Part shown: one piece after another, positions 1 through 5,976 of the stretch
Numbering within the stretch: the first letter of the stretch is position 1
Layout of the letters: each line of letters begins with the position of its first letter
Assembly (NCBI GenBank): GCA_003491925.1
Contig: DNAU01000279.1
Coordinates: forward strand, 1,130-21,944
Origin: Chloroflexota bacterium
GTDB lineage: Bacteria > Chloroflexota > Dormibacteria > Aeolococcales > Aeolococcaceae
Reading direction: 5' to 3'
Length of the DNA stretch: 20,815 nt
Position numbers and translations under genes: made by a program
The notes under the pieces: model-generated
Told to the model about the DNA's origin: nothing
What the model saw: only the letters and a program-made list of their open reading frames with translations
Database searches by the model: none

Positions 1-52
1 ACCGCTCGTCGGCGGGGATCCCCATCTGCATGTCGGAAGCGGCGGTTGCCAT
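1..52 (-). CDS. N-terminal fragment of an unidentified protein, cut by the window edge
   Basis: The reverse strand opens an ATG at 52 preceded by a strong ribosome binding site (AGGAGG, about 8 bases before the start). The frame stays open to the window edge and gives MATAASDMQMGIPADER. The clear Shine-Dalgarno sequence makes a real start likely, because most other starts in this window lack one. Seventeen residues are too few to assign a family, and I do not recognise it. It is in the same direction as the PHP gene downstream, but the 198-base gap between them argues against a tight operon. Confidence 0.6.
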   Translation of the reverse strand, partial: MATAASDMQMGIPADER

Positions 53-214
53 GACCGAGCCCTCCTGGAAGCGTGTGCGCTGACTCCCATCATGTCGCTT
101 TGGCCCGGGCTCCACAGAGGCGGACGCCATCGGACCCACCGGACGTCCGGACTGGCGCGCATGCCCGGGGCGCATCGAACGCCGGAACCTCCCGGCCTGG
201 AGCGGAGCGGGCCC

Positions 215-262
215 GGGCGCGCCTGCATGCTCGCCCGGGGCTGAGCCCGCTCAGGCGCGCCC
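215..262 (-). terminator. Nested GC hairpin at the 3' end of the PHP gene
   Basis: An 11-base perfect inverted repeat (GGGCGCGCCTG at 215-225 and CAGGCGCGCCC at 252-262) has one arm overlapping the stop codon of the PHP gene. The loop holds a smaller stem, GGGC-TCA-GCCC. There is no U-tract, so this is a terminator-like or transcript-stabilising hairpin rather than a textbook intrinsic terminator. The remaining sequence between 53 and 214 shows no convincing gene. Confidence 0.5.
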
Positions 263-1234
263 CCAGAGCTGGAGCGGGTCGTCTCCCGGCCGGAAGCCGG
301 CCGCCTCGGCGATCGCGGCCGCGTCGGCAAGGCCGGCGGCGAGGTGCTCGGGGCGGTGGGCGTCGCTGCCGAAGCTGATCGCCTCGCCACCCACCTCGCG
401 CCACCAGCGCAGCGGCAGCAGCCCGGGACACGGCCCACGGGGCGGGCCCATGGCCCGGCTGCTGTTGACCTCGAGGGTCCGGCCGCTCCTGGCCAGCGCG
501 ACGAGCACCCCGCGGTACTCCTCTTCGAAGTCCCGCTCGTCGAATCTCACGATCGAATGCGGCCAGTACCGCTTCGGGTAGTCCAGGTGGGTCAGGATGG
601 CAAAGGGCGCGGTGCTCTCCGCCAGCTCCCGGGTGGCGGTCAGGTAGCGGCGGAACCGTGAGCCCGCGTGCTCGGGCGAGAGCAGCTCGGGGACGCTCAT
701 GTCAACCAGCTCCCCCTCCACCTCGATGCAGTGCATCGACCCGAGGACGCGATCGAGGGGACGGTGCGCGAGCAGCGCGGCGACCTGGGCGGGGAAGAGG
801 TTGGGCTCGCCCAGCTCGGCCCCCGACTCGATGCGCAGGCCGGGGAAGGCCGAGCGGCAGCGGTCGATCGCCTCCCAGTACCCGGCGATGTCGAGGTACC
901 CGCTCCGGGTGGGGGTGGCCGGGGTGCGGACCGGCCAGCGATGCCCGGGGAGGCGCCCCGGCGACCATGCCCAGCGGTTCGGCGGCGCGGCCGTCGCGGC
1001 CTGACCGGCGTCCTTCCGCGAGCCCGCCACTGGCGGCCCCACCCCCGCGGCCGGGCACGGCACCCAGGCGTTGAAGTCGGCGTGCTCGGTGAAGGCGACC
1101 GCGGGGAGGCCGAGCTCGACCGCCCCGGCGCAGGTCGCGGTCATCTCCCCGAGGGCGGCGTCCCACGACCATTCGGTGTGCACGTGCCGGTCGGGGATGC
1201 GCGCGGGGTCGGGCACGGCTCGCAATCCTGTCAT
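251..1234 (-). CDS. PHP-domain metal-dependent phosphoesterase (histidinol-phosphatase-like)
   Basis: The 327-residue protein carries the PHP metal-site series in order: HVH (H17, H19), TEHADF (E50, H51, D53), GSMH, HLDYPK and SDAH (D291, H293). In this family these residues bind a di- or trinuclear metal centre that hydrolyses phosphate esters. HisK-type histidinol-phosphate phosphatase is the best-known activity, but the true substrate cannot be read from the sequence. The ATG at 1234 has GGAG six bases upstream. Residues about 58-111 form a Pro/Gly/Arg-rich stretch between the second and third metal motifs and look like an insertion. It is divergent from the LplA-like gene with only a 44-base shared upstream region, and no other his genes are adjacent. 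Confidence 0.85.
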   Translation of the reverse strand: MTGLRAVPDPARIPDRHVHTEWSWDAALGEMTATCAGAVELGLPAVAFTEHADFNAWVPCPAAGVGPPVAGSRKDAGQAATAAPPNRWAWSPGRLPGHRWPVRTPATPTRSGYLDIAGYWEAIDRCRSAFPGLRIESGAELGEPNLFPAQVAALLAHRPLDRVLGSMHCIEVEGELVDMSVPELLSPEHAGSRFRRYLTATRELAESTAPFAILTHLDYPKRYWPHSIVRFDERDFEEEYRGVLVALARSGRTLEVNSSRAMGPPRGPCPGLLPLRWWREVGGEAISFGSDAHRPEHLAAGLADAAAIAEAAGFRPGDDPLQLWGRA

Positions 1235-1265
1235 GTCCGGCTCCGGCCGCCGCGCCGGGCTGCGC

Positions 1266-1279
1266 TACCGTCGCTTTCG
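1266..1279 (+). promoter_or_regulatory. Leaderless promoter -10 box before the LplA-like gene
   Basis: TACCGT (1266-1271) lies seven bases before the GTG start at 1279, and there is no Shine-Dalgarno sequence between them. This is the spacing expected when transcription begins at the start codon. The same arrangement recurs before the genes at 16766 and 19938. The call is a prediction from sequence only. Confidence 0.5.
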
Positions 1280-2004
1280 TGAGCGCGGAGCAGGTCGCCG
1301 GCGTCAGTTCTCGCCCCATTTCCCCGCCGCCGCGCAACGGCGCGGTGCGGGTTGCCGAGGTCACCGCGGAGACCGGGATCGACGATCCGCCCGAGCTGCC
1401 GCTCCACCTCGCCGGCGAGCCGGGAACGGTGGCGCTCCAGCTCCGGACCACGGTGCGGCGGGTGGCGGTCGGAGCCGGGCTCGCCCGCAAGCCCGATCTC
1501 CTGGCTGCGGTGCGCGCCCTCCCCGGCCTGCCCGGCCTCGCCACCAGCCCCGCCGGCGGGACCTTCGTCATCGGGGGTCCGGGATGGATGGGGCTCTGCG
1601 CAGTCGGGGTGCCCCCTCCCGAGCGGGGGATGCCCCTCGACTGGATGAATGGCTCGCTCAGCTCCTGGTTCCGCTCCGCTCTCGCCCTCTTCGGCGTGGA
1701 CGCCGTCAGCGGGCGCGTCGAGGGCGGTTGGTGCCCGGGCTTCAGTGACGTCGCCGTGGGCGGCCGCAAGCTGATCGGGCTCGGCTACCGGGTCACCCGC
1801 GGCTGGGTGGTGATGCGCGGGATGATGGCGGTCGCCCCCATCGCCGAGGAGGACATGGACCTGCTGGTCGCCTGCCACCGGCTCATCGGCGTCGAGGTCG
1901 TGCCCGCCGCCAACACCTCATTGGCCGAGGCGGCCCGGCTGCCCGGTCTCGGCGTCCCCGGGGTCATCGATCGCTGGCGAGATGTCCGCACCGCCGCCGG
2001 CTGA
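1279..2004 (+). CDS. Biotin/lipoate ligase-fold protein (LplA/LipB-like), degenerate nucleotide motif
   Basis: The C-terminal half (SDVAVGGRKLIGLGYRVTR, ending near residue 170) matches the conserved part of the BPL_LplA_LipB fold, where the Lys (K164 here) contacts the acyl-adenylate or acyl intermediate. The preceding WMNGSLSSWFRSALALFGV stretch fits the helix usual before it. The RRxSGGGAV signature of active ligases appears only as SPAGGTFVI (residues 90-98): the Arg pair is gone and one Gly is lost. It may therefore be an octanoyl/lipoyl transferase relative with altered chemistry, or inactive. GTG start, apparently leaderless. Its last 23 bases overlap the CPBP gene, so the two are probably co-transcribed. 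No lipoylated E2 or GcvH gene is present nearby to confirm a substrate. Confidence 0.7.
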   Translation: MSAEQVAGVSSRPISPPPRNGAVRVAEVTAETGIDDPPELPLHLAGEPGTVALQLRTTVRRVAVGAGLARKPDLLAAVRALPGLPGLATSPAGGTFVIGGPGWMGLCAVGVPPPERGMPLDWMNGSLSSWFRSALALFGVDAVSGRVEGGWCPGFSDVAVGGRKLIGLGYRVTRGWVVMRGMMAVAPIAEEDMDLLVACHRLIGVEVVPAANTSLAEAARLPGLGVPGVIDRWRDVRTAAG

Positions 2005-2902
2005 GCCCGAGCCCGCGGCCCCCCTGCCGGAACCGGCGCGGGTCGATCCCCGGCCCGCCGTCGCCCGCGCCGCCGGCTGGGCGCCGTTCGTCCCCCTCCT
2101 GGTGGCCCTGGTCGCGCTGGCCGCGGTCGTGCTGGTCCCCAACCTCTACAGCGATCCGAACGGCCTCGACCCCTACACGCTGCGGGCCAGCGGCGTCGCC
2201 CTCGGGCTGCTCGCCATCGCCCTGGTCGTGCCGGGCCTGGCCCGCGCGCGTCTGGTGCTGGTCAGCCTGGTGGCGATCACCCTGTCGTGGTCAGCCTTCC
2301 TCGGCGCCCCCGCCCTGCTCGCCCACGCCGGAGTCCAGCAGACCGGCGACCAGGCCAACCTTAACGCCTCGGTGGCCTGGTTCGGGGTCACCGCCGTCAT
2401 CCTCGGACTGGTCTGGCTGGTGCTGCGCCGCGACCACCCCCGCCTCCGGTTGCTCCACCTCGGCTGGCCCGCCGTCGCCTGGGCCGTGAGCGGCACCGCG
2501 CTCTTCTTCCTGGTCTTCCTGCTGATCCCGGCCGGCCTGCTCGGCCGCGAGGGGCTGGCCATCCCGGCGCTGGTGCGCGACGCCCCCTGGCTGGTCCCCG
2601 CCAACATGCTCCAGGGCGCGGCCCAGGAGCTCCAGTTCCGCGGCCTCCTGCTCGGCAGCCTCGAGCGGTTCAGCTCACCGCTGGTGGCCAACGCCTGCCA
2701 GGCGGTGGTCTTCGGGCTCGCCCATCTCGCCATCGTCTACCAGGGACCGGTGGCCCCCTTCGTGCCGCTCACGATGCTGCTCGGCTTCGTGCTCGGCTGG
2801 GTCACCCAGCGGACCAGCTCGATCTGGCCGGCGATCGTGGTCCACATGGTCGCCGACATCGTGGTCACGCTCGCCGTCCTGCCCGGCCTGTACGGGTATT
2901 AG
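1982..2902 (+). CDS. CPBP-family intramembrane protein (Rce1-like), possibly inactive as a protease
   Basis: The 306-residue protein starts with a Pro/Ala-rich cytosolic stretch (about 1-35) followed by roughly eight hydrophobic segments. The C-terminal half carries the CPBP (CAAX protease/bacteriocin-processing) motifs: QELQFRG (215-221, motif 1), FGLAHL (motif 2) and VHMVADIV (motif 3). The family consensus for motif 1 is EExxxR. Here the first Glu, known to be essential in Rce1 proteases, is Gln215, while Glu216 and Arg220 remain. Both His motifs are intact. The start overlaps the preceding gene by 23 bases in another frame, implying translational coupling. It could be a protease with altered chemistry or a non-proteolytic membrane scaffold. 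Confidence 0.85.
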   Translation: MSAPPPAEPEPAAPLPEPARVDPRPAVARAAGWAPFVPLLVALVALAAVVLVPNLYSDPNGLDPYTLRASGVALGLLAIALVVPGLARARLVLVSLVAITLSWSAFLGAPALLAHAGVQQTGDQANLNASVAWFGVTAVILGLVWLVLRRDHPRLRLLHLGWPAVAWAVSGTALFFLVFLLIPAGLLGREGLAIPALVRDAPWLVPANMLQGAAQELQFRGLLLGSLERFSSPLVANACQAVVFGLAHLAIVYQGPVAPFVPLTMLLGFVLGWVTQRTSSIWPAIVVHMVADIVVTLAVLPGLYGY

Positions 2903-2922
2903 GGTCTCGCGCGCGCCCGGCC

Positions 2923-2947
2923 CGCGGCCGGCGGCTACCCGGCCGCG
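2923..2947. terminator. Bidirectional hairpin between convergent genes
   Basis: A nine-base perfect stem (CGCGGCCGG at 2923-2931, CCGGCCGCG at 2939-2947) with a seven-base loop lies exactly where the CPBP and Gfo/Idh genes converge. The loop contains the reverse-strand stop codon of the oxidoreductase gene. No U-tract follows on either strand. Confidence 0.6.
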
Positions 2948-4035
2948 CCGGCGAAATCCGGCGTCACCACCCTGCCGGTGGCCACGCTCGCCCGCGCCGC
3001 CTCGATGACCGCGAGCACATCGCGTCCGGCCTGGGCGGGCACCGGCACGGGCCCCTCCCCGCGGATCGCCGCGGCCATCCCGGCGTAGAAGTCGCCGTAC
3101 CGCCCGGCGGGCAGCGGCAGCTCACGAGCGGCGCCGCCCTCCCCGCCCTCGGTGAGCACGGCGCGCTGGCTCCCGTCCGGCCCACCATAACCGGGGTCGG
3201 TGGGGCGTCCGCCGGCCCTGATGTAGCCCTCCTGAGGGTCGAGGCCCCACACCTCGAGCGCCCGCCGCCTGCCCCACACGCGCCAGCGCGGCCCGATCGA
3301 GGGAGCCTGGGTGCTCATCCAGAGGTGGGCGCGGGCGCCGCCGGGGAACTCGAGGGCGAGGAAGCAGTCGTCGTCGGCGACCGCCCCCGGGCGCGCCAGC
3401 GAGATCTCCGCGTAGACGCGCTGCGGCTTCCCCAGCAGCACGTGCGCCTGATCGATGAGGTGGCTGCCGAGATCGAGGAGGAGCCCACCGCCCGCGCCGG
3501 GTGGGGTCTCCTCACGCCACGAGGCCGTGTTGACCTCCGGCCGGAACCGCTCGAAGCGGCTCTCCACGCGGAACAGCCCACCGAGCTGGTCGCCGGCGAC
3601 CGTCTCCCGCAGGAGCAGGAAGTCGCTGTCCCACCTCCGGTTCTGGAAGGCGGCCAGCGGGCGCCCGGTGCGCTCGGCCGCCGCCAGCATCGTCCCGGCC
3701 TCCCTCGTGCTCAGCGCGATCGGCTTGTCGACGACCGCTGCGAGACCGAGCTCGAGGGCGGTGATCGCCTGCGTCGCATGGAGGTGATTGGGCGTCGCCA
3801 CCACCGCCAGGCCGATGCCGTCGGTGTCGTTCCAGAGCTGGTCGGCGGTGGCGAGCAGGCGGGCGTCGGGGAACTCGCGCTCCGCCCTCTGGCGTCGCTC
3901 GGGGTTGGCGGTGACGATCGCTCTCACCTCGAGGCTCGGGGTCGCCACCACCAGCGGCGCGTGGAAGACCTGGCCCGCCAGCCCGTACCCGATCACCGCG
4001 ACCCCGATCCGCTCCACGGGTGGACAGTCTGCCAT
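2935..4035 (-). CDS. Gfo/Idh/MocA-family NAD(P)-dependent oxidoreductase
   Basis: The 366-residue protein has an N-terminal Rossmann fold with VIGYGLAGQ (G16, G18, G21), the ATPNHLHA segment, and VDKPIALS with the family Lys (K104, the EKP motif). The C-terminal alpha/beta domain contains GSHLIDQAHVLLG, whose His and Asp complete the usual catalytic set. The family oxidises or reduces sugars, inositols or related polyols with NAD(P); the overall pattern resembles the YdgJ/IolW-like branch, but the substrate is not predictable. I chose ATG 4035 because the longer open frame upstream is low-complexity Arg/Gly/Pro sequence antisense to a real gene. No clear Shine-Dalgarno site is seen. It diverges from the membrane-protein gene at 4131. 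Confidence 0.88.
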   Translation of the reverse strand: MADCPPVERIGVAVIGYGLAGQVFHAPLVVATPSLEVRAIVTANPERRQRAEREFPDARLLATADQLWNDTDGIGLAVVATPNHLHATQAITALELGLAAVVDKPIALSTREAGTMLAAAERTGRPLAAFQNRRWDSDFLLLRETVAGDQLGGLFRVESRFERFRPEVNTASWREETPPGAGGGLLLDLGSHLIDQAHVLLGKPQRVYAEISLARPGAVADDDCFLALEFPGGARAHLWMSTQAPSIGPRWRVWGRRRALEVWGLDPQEGYIRAGGRPTDPGYGGPDGSQRAVLTEGGEGGAARELPLPAGRYGDFYAGMAAAIRGEGPVPVPAQAGRDVLAVIEAARASVATGRVVTPDFAGAAG

Positions 4036-4090
4036 GCCGGCCCGAAACGCGGCCGGGGTGGGCTCGGCGGTTTCGCGCCGCCTCAGCGCG

Positions 4091-4130
4091 TATGCTCGAC
4101 TCCTCGCCCCTCGTTTGCGGAGATGGCCGG
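4091..4130 (+). promoter_or_regulatory. Promoter -10 box and ribosome binding site for the 4131 gene
   Basis: TATGCT (4091-4096) is a good -10 candidate in the 95-base divergent gap. GGAG (4119-4122) lies eight bases before the ATG at 4131, an unusually clear Shine-Dalgarno site for this window. I see no convincing -35 box. Confidence 0.45.
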
Positions 4131-4134
4131 ATGA
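4117..4134 (+). repeat. 18-bp sequence shared with 15659-15676
   Basis: GCGGAGATGGCCGGATGA occurs here, covering the ribosome binding site and start codon of the 4131 gene, and identically at 15659-15676 downstream of the glycogen synthase gene. At the second place it precedes an 11-codon frame (15673-15708, MKREVASGPVH) that ends against the pseudokinase gene. I do not claim that frame as a gene. Confidence 0.6.
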
Positions 4135-4850
4135 CCCAGTCAGGCTACCCCTCCTCGCCGGACCCCGGGTCCCCCGGCGGCCCCGACCCCCTCTCTCCGT
4201 CCCCCTCTCCCTCGGGAGATCAGGCCGGCTGGTACGCGCCGTGGACGCCCGACCCGGGCCTCGGTGGGACGCCGGCCGCCACCCCCGGGGGCCAGCCCCC
4301 CGCATCCGGGGCGGCGCCCGACCCCGGGGCAGCCTGGGGTGTTCCCGGCGGCGCGGAGACCGGACCGGGCCCCTACGGGTCCCCGCCGAATCCCGGCTCT
4401 CCCGGGCAGGTTCCCTACGGTCAGCCCCCGTTTGGTGGGCAGCCCCCCTTTGGGCAGGGACCGTACGGCCAGGGCCAGGGACCGTACGGCCAGGGCCAGG
4501 GACCGTACGGCCAGGGCCAGGGCCCATACGGCCAGGGCCAGGGCCCATACGGCCAGGGTCAGGGCCCCTTCGGCTACGGCATGGGGTACCGCGGCTGGCG
4601 GCGCGGCATGTACGGGCCCATGGCCGGACAGCCGGTCGGAGCCTTCGTCCGCCGCCGGGCGATCACCCACACCCTGCTCGGCGCCCTTCTCCTCGCCATC
4701 GGCATCGTGGTCACGGTCGTCAACCTGAACACCATCTCCGGCTCCGGTGGGGCGGGGATCGTCTACGTCCCCTGGTTCCTGATCGTGATCGGAGCCCTCT
4801 GGTTCTTCGGCGGGCTGAGCATGCTCGCCCGCACCTCGAGGTTTCGCTGA
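4131..4850 (+). CDS. Pro/Gly/Gln-rich protein with two C-terminal membrane helices
   Basis: The 239-residue protein has three parts. Residues 1 to about 108 are Pro/Gly/Ser-rich and predicted disordered. Residues about 110-144 are five tandem copies of GPYGQGQ, followed by GPFGYGMGYRGWRRG. Then come two hydrophobic helices (about 183-200 and 212-231) ending in a basic tail (ARTSRFR). The likely arrangement is a membrane-anchored protein with a flexible low-complexity arm on the cytoplasmic side. I do not recognise a named family; similar proline-rich arms precede small membrane domains in many high-GC bacteria. The ATG at 4131 has a good Shine-Dalgarno site. The next gene begins 12 bases after the stop, suggesting an operon with the anchored exported protein. 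Confidence 0.8.
   Translation: MTQSGYPSSPDPGSPGGPDPLSPSPSPSGDQAGWYAPWTPDPGLGGTPAATPGGQPPASGAAPDPGAAWGVPGGAETGPGPYGSPPNPGSPGQVPYGQPPFGGQPPFGQGPYGQGQGPYGQGQGPYGQGQGPYGQGQGPYGQGQGPFGYGMGYRGWRRGMYGPMAGQPVGAFVRRRAITHTLLGALLLAIGIVVTVVNLNTISGSGGAGIVYVPWFLIVIGALWFFGGLSMLARTSRFR
4458..4562 (+). repeat. Five in-frame 21-bp tandem repeats encoding GPYGQGQ
   Basis: Units begin at 4458, 4479, 4500, 4521 and 4542, each exactly 21 bases, with a partial sixth unit (GPFG) from 4563. Units 1-3 start GGACCGTAC and units 4-5 start GGCCCATAC; otherwise they are nearly identical. This pattern of two sub-types is what recent expansion by slippage or unequal recombination leaves. Because the period is a multiple of three, copy-number change keeps the frame. 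Confidence 0.95.
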
Positions 4851-4862
4851 GCGTCCGGTGAG

Positions 4863-5780
4863 GTGAGGACGGGCGTGACACCCGCCCGCCGCCGCAGAGT
4901 GCGCGGGGCCGCGGCCGCGATCGCCCTACCCCTCGGTGCCCTGGCCCTGGCATCGATGGCGGCCATGCCCGCCGAGGCCGACGCCCCCTGGTGGCAGCTG
5001 GCGGGGTTCGCGGGCCAGACGGTCTCGCGGGTCGCCGTGGTCCAGGGGAGGGTCACCGCCCTGGTGGCGGGGAGGCCCGTCGTGCAGACGGAGGATGGCT
5101 TCGCCGCGGCAGCCGCTCCACCTCCCCTGCCGGCCGCTCAGGTCACCGTCAGGGCGCGCACCTGGTCGATCAGCGCCGCCGGCGAGGTGCTGGTCAGCAG
5201 CGATGGCCACTCGCCGAGCCGCGACCCCGGCAGCCCCGACCTCGGAGCGGGCGCCCACCTCATCGCCGCCCCGCTCGCGACCCCGGGGGTGGTGATCGCC
5301 GTCAGCACCTCGGGGACTGTGTGGCGCCGGTCATCGGATGGTGGCTGGTCGGTCTCGCTGGCCCTGCTGCCGGCCACCCTGGTCACCGGGACGCCCGGGG
5401 TCACCGGCCTCGCCGCCTTCAGCACCATCGAGGTCAGCGCGGTGGTCTACCTGGGCACCGACGGCTACGGGACCCTGCTCACCTCCGACGGCGGGGACGA
5501 CTGGGTGAGGGCGGACCCCGGCCTGCCGGACGGCGTGCTCGGTCTCGCCGCCGACCCCGTCGGTGCGGACCCGGCGATCTGGGCGGCCACCACCGAAGGG
5601 CTCTACGTCCACCGCCTCCAGGCGATCCCCTCCATCCCCAACTACTCGGGGGGCAGCCTCACCGGGAAGTGGCTCGCGACCATCGCCCTCGGTCTCGGGG
5701 TGATCCTCCTGGCCGGAATCGCTCTGGTCGCCTGGTCCCGCCGCTGGCCCGTTGCGCGGGGTGACAAATCTCCTACATGA
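4863..5780 (+). CDS. Exported, membrane-anchored protein with Asp-box (BNR-like) beta-propeller sequence
   Basis: The roughly 305-residue protein begins with a basic stretch and a hydrophobic signal segment (about residues 15-40, ending AEADAPWW). The body is rich in short beta-like segments. It contains an Asp-box, TSDGGDDW (BNR/sialidase-type repeat), followed by LGLAADPVGADPAIWAATTEGLYV, which resembles a blade of a beta-propeller. A weaker related stretch is RSSDGGWSV. A single membrane helix near residues 274-295 and a basic tail (WSRRWPVARG) anchor it with the propeller outside. No enzymatic residues can be assigned, so a binding or sensory role is only inference. The start may be GTG 4863 or GTG 4875; the latter has GAGG six bases upstream. 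The stop codon lies in one arm of the operator-like repeat at 5771. Confidence 0.72.
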   Translation: MRTGVTPARRRRVRGAAAAIALPLGALALASMAAMPAEADAPWWQLAGFAGQTVSRVAVVQGRVTALVAGRPVVQTEDGFAAAAAPPPLPAAQVTVRARTWSISAAGEVLVSSDGHSPSRDPGSPDLGAGAHLIAAPLATPGVVIAVSTSGTVWRRSSDGGWSVSLALLPATLVTGTPGVTGLAAFSTIEVSAVVYLGTDGYGTLLTSDGGDDWVRADPGLPDGVLGLAADPVGADPAIWAATTEGLYVHRLQAIPSIPNYSGGSLTGKWLATIALGLGVILLAGIALVAWSRRWPVARGDKSPT

Positions 5781-5822
5781 CCTCAATCTTGCTTGGCAAG
5801 AACGGTACAGTTCATGTAGGAT
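5771..5822 (+). promoter_or_regulatory. Exporter operon promoter with two nested dyads (candidate MarR operator)
   Basis: TTGGCA (5793-5798) and TAGGAT (5817-5822), 18 bases apart, make a good -35/-10 pair. A 15-base dyad, TCTTGCTTGGCAAGA (5787-5801), covers the -35 box. A second, perfect 10-base inverted repeat (TCCTACATGA at 5771-5780 and TCATGTAGGA at 5812-5821) encloses it, and its right arm overlaps the -10 box. MarR regulators bind short palindromes over promoters, and a marR gene closes this operon, so autorepression here is a reasonable inference. Local GC content is clearly lower than in the flanks. Confidence 0.6.
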
Positions 5823-5857
5823 ATCCCGGTGGAGGGGTCACCCCGAGGAGGCCAGCG

Positions 5858-5929
5858 ATGACGAGCGCACTCTCCATCCGAGCGGACGGCGACCGGACGC
5901 CCCGGGGTGCTGGGTGGCGCGCCTCGTGA
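5858..5929 (+). CDS. 23-residue leader peptide ORF upstream of the ABC exporter
   Basis: An ATG at 5858 follows the strongest Shine-Dalgarno sequence in the window, GAGGAGG (5845-5851), six bases away. It encodes a basic 23-residue peptide starting MTSALSIRADG and ending GWRAS. It lies about 30 bases after the predicted transcription start and its stop overlaps the next small frame (GTGA). No membrane helix or known motif is present. A regulatory leader peptide is more likely than a functional product; this is inference from position and ribosome binding site. Confidence 0.5.
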   Translation: MTSALSIRADGDRTPRGAGWRAS

Positions 5930-5976
5930 CCATCGTCCAGGGGGCGCCCCGCCCGGAGCGGGGGCACCGCTCATGA
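5926..5976 (+). CDS. 16-residue coupling ORF overlapping leader stop and ABC start
   Basis: A GTG at 5926 overlaps the stop of the 23-residue leader ORF (GTGA) and encodes MTIVQGAPRPERGHRS. Its own stop overlaps the ATG of the first ABC gene (ATGA at 5973-5976). Translation could pass from leader to coupling ORF to exporter by termination-reinitiation. It has no Shine-Dalgarno site of its own, and the overlap chain is the only evidence. Confidence 0.35.
   Translation: MTIVQGAPRPERGHRS
5947..5963 (+). promoter_or_regulatory. Hairpin just before the ABC exporter start
   Basis: CCCCGC (5947-5952) pairs with GCGGGG (5958-5963) around a five-base loop, ten bases before the ATG at 5973. It would hide the purine-rich sequence that could serve as a ribosome binding site. 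Ribosomes translating the 16-residue ORF would melt it. The alternative palindrome GGGGCGCCCC (5941-5950) overlaps its left arm. Confidence 0.4.

Noticed and set aside
139..150. Perfect palindrome CCGGACGTCCGG
   Set aside because: Twelve-base palindromes are expected by chance several times in a GC-rich window of this size, and there is no promoter context.
702..1769. Long reverse-strand frame across the PHP and LplA-like genes
   Set aside because: It is Arg/Pro-rich and low in complexity, and overlaps two genes with recognisable family motifs in other frames.
4036..4548. N-terminal extension of the Gfo/Idh protein up to 4548
   Set aside because: The added sequence is GPGPGRTV-type repeat antisense to the 21-bp repeat gene, and would overlap a well-supported start and promoter.
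4458..4562. Tandem repeat considered as a CRISPR array
   Set aside because: Units are contiguous 21-bp coding repeats without spacers and there are no cas genes.
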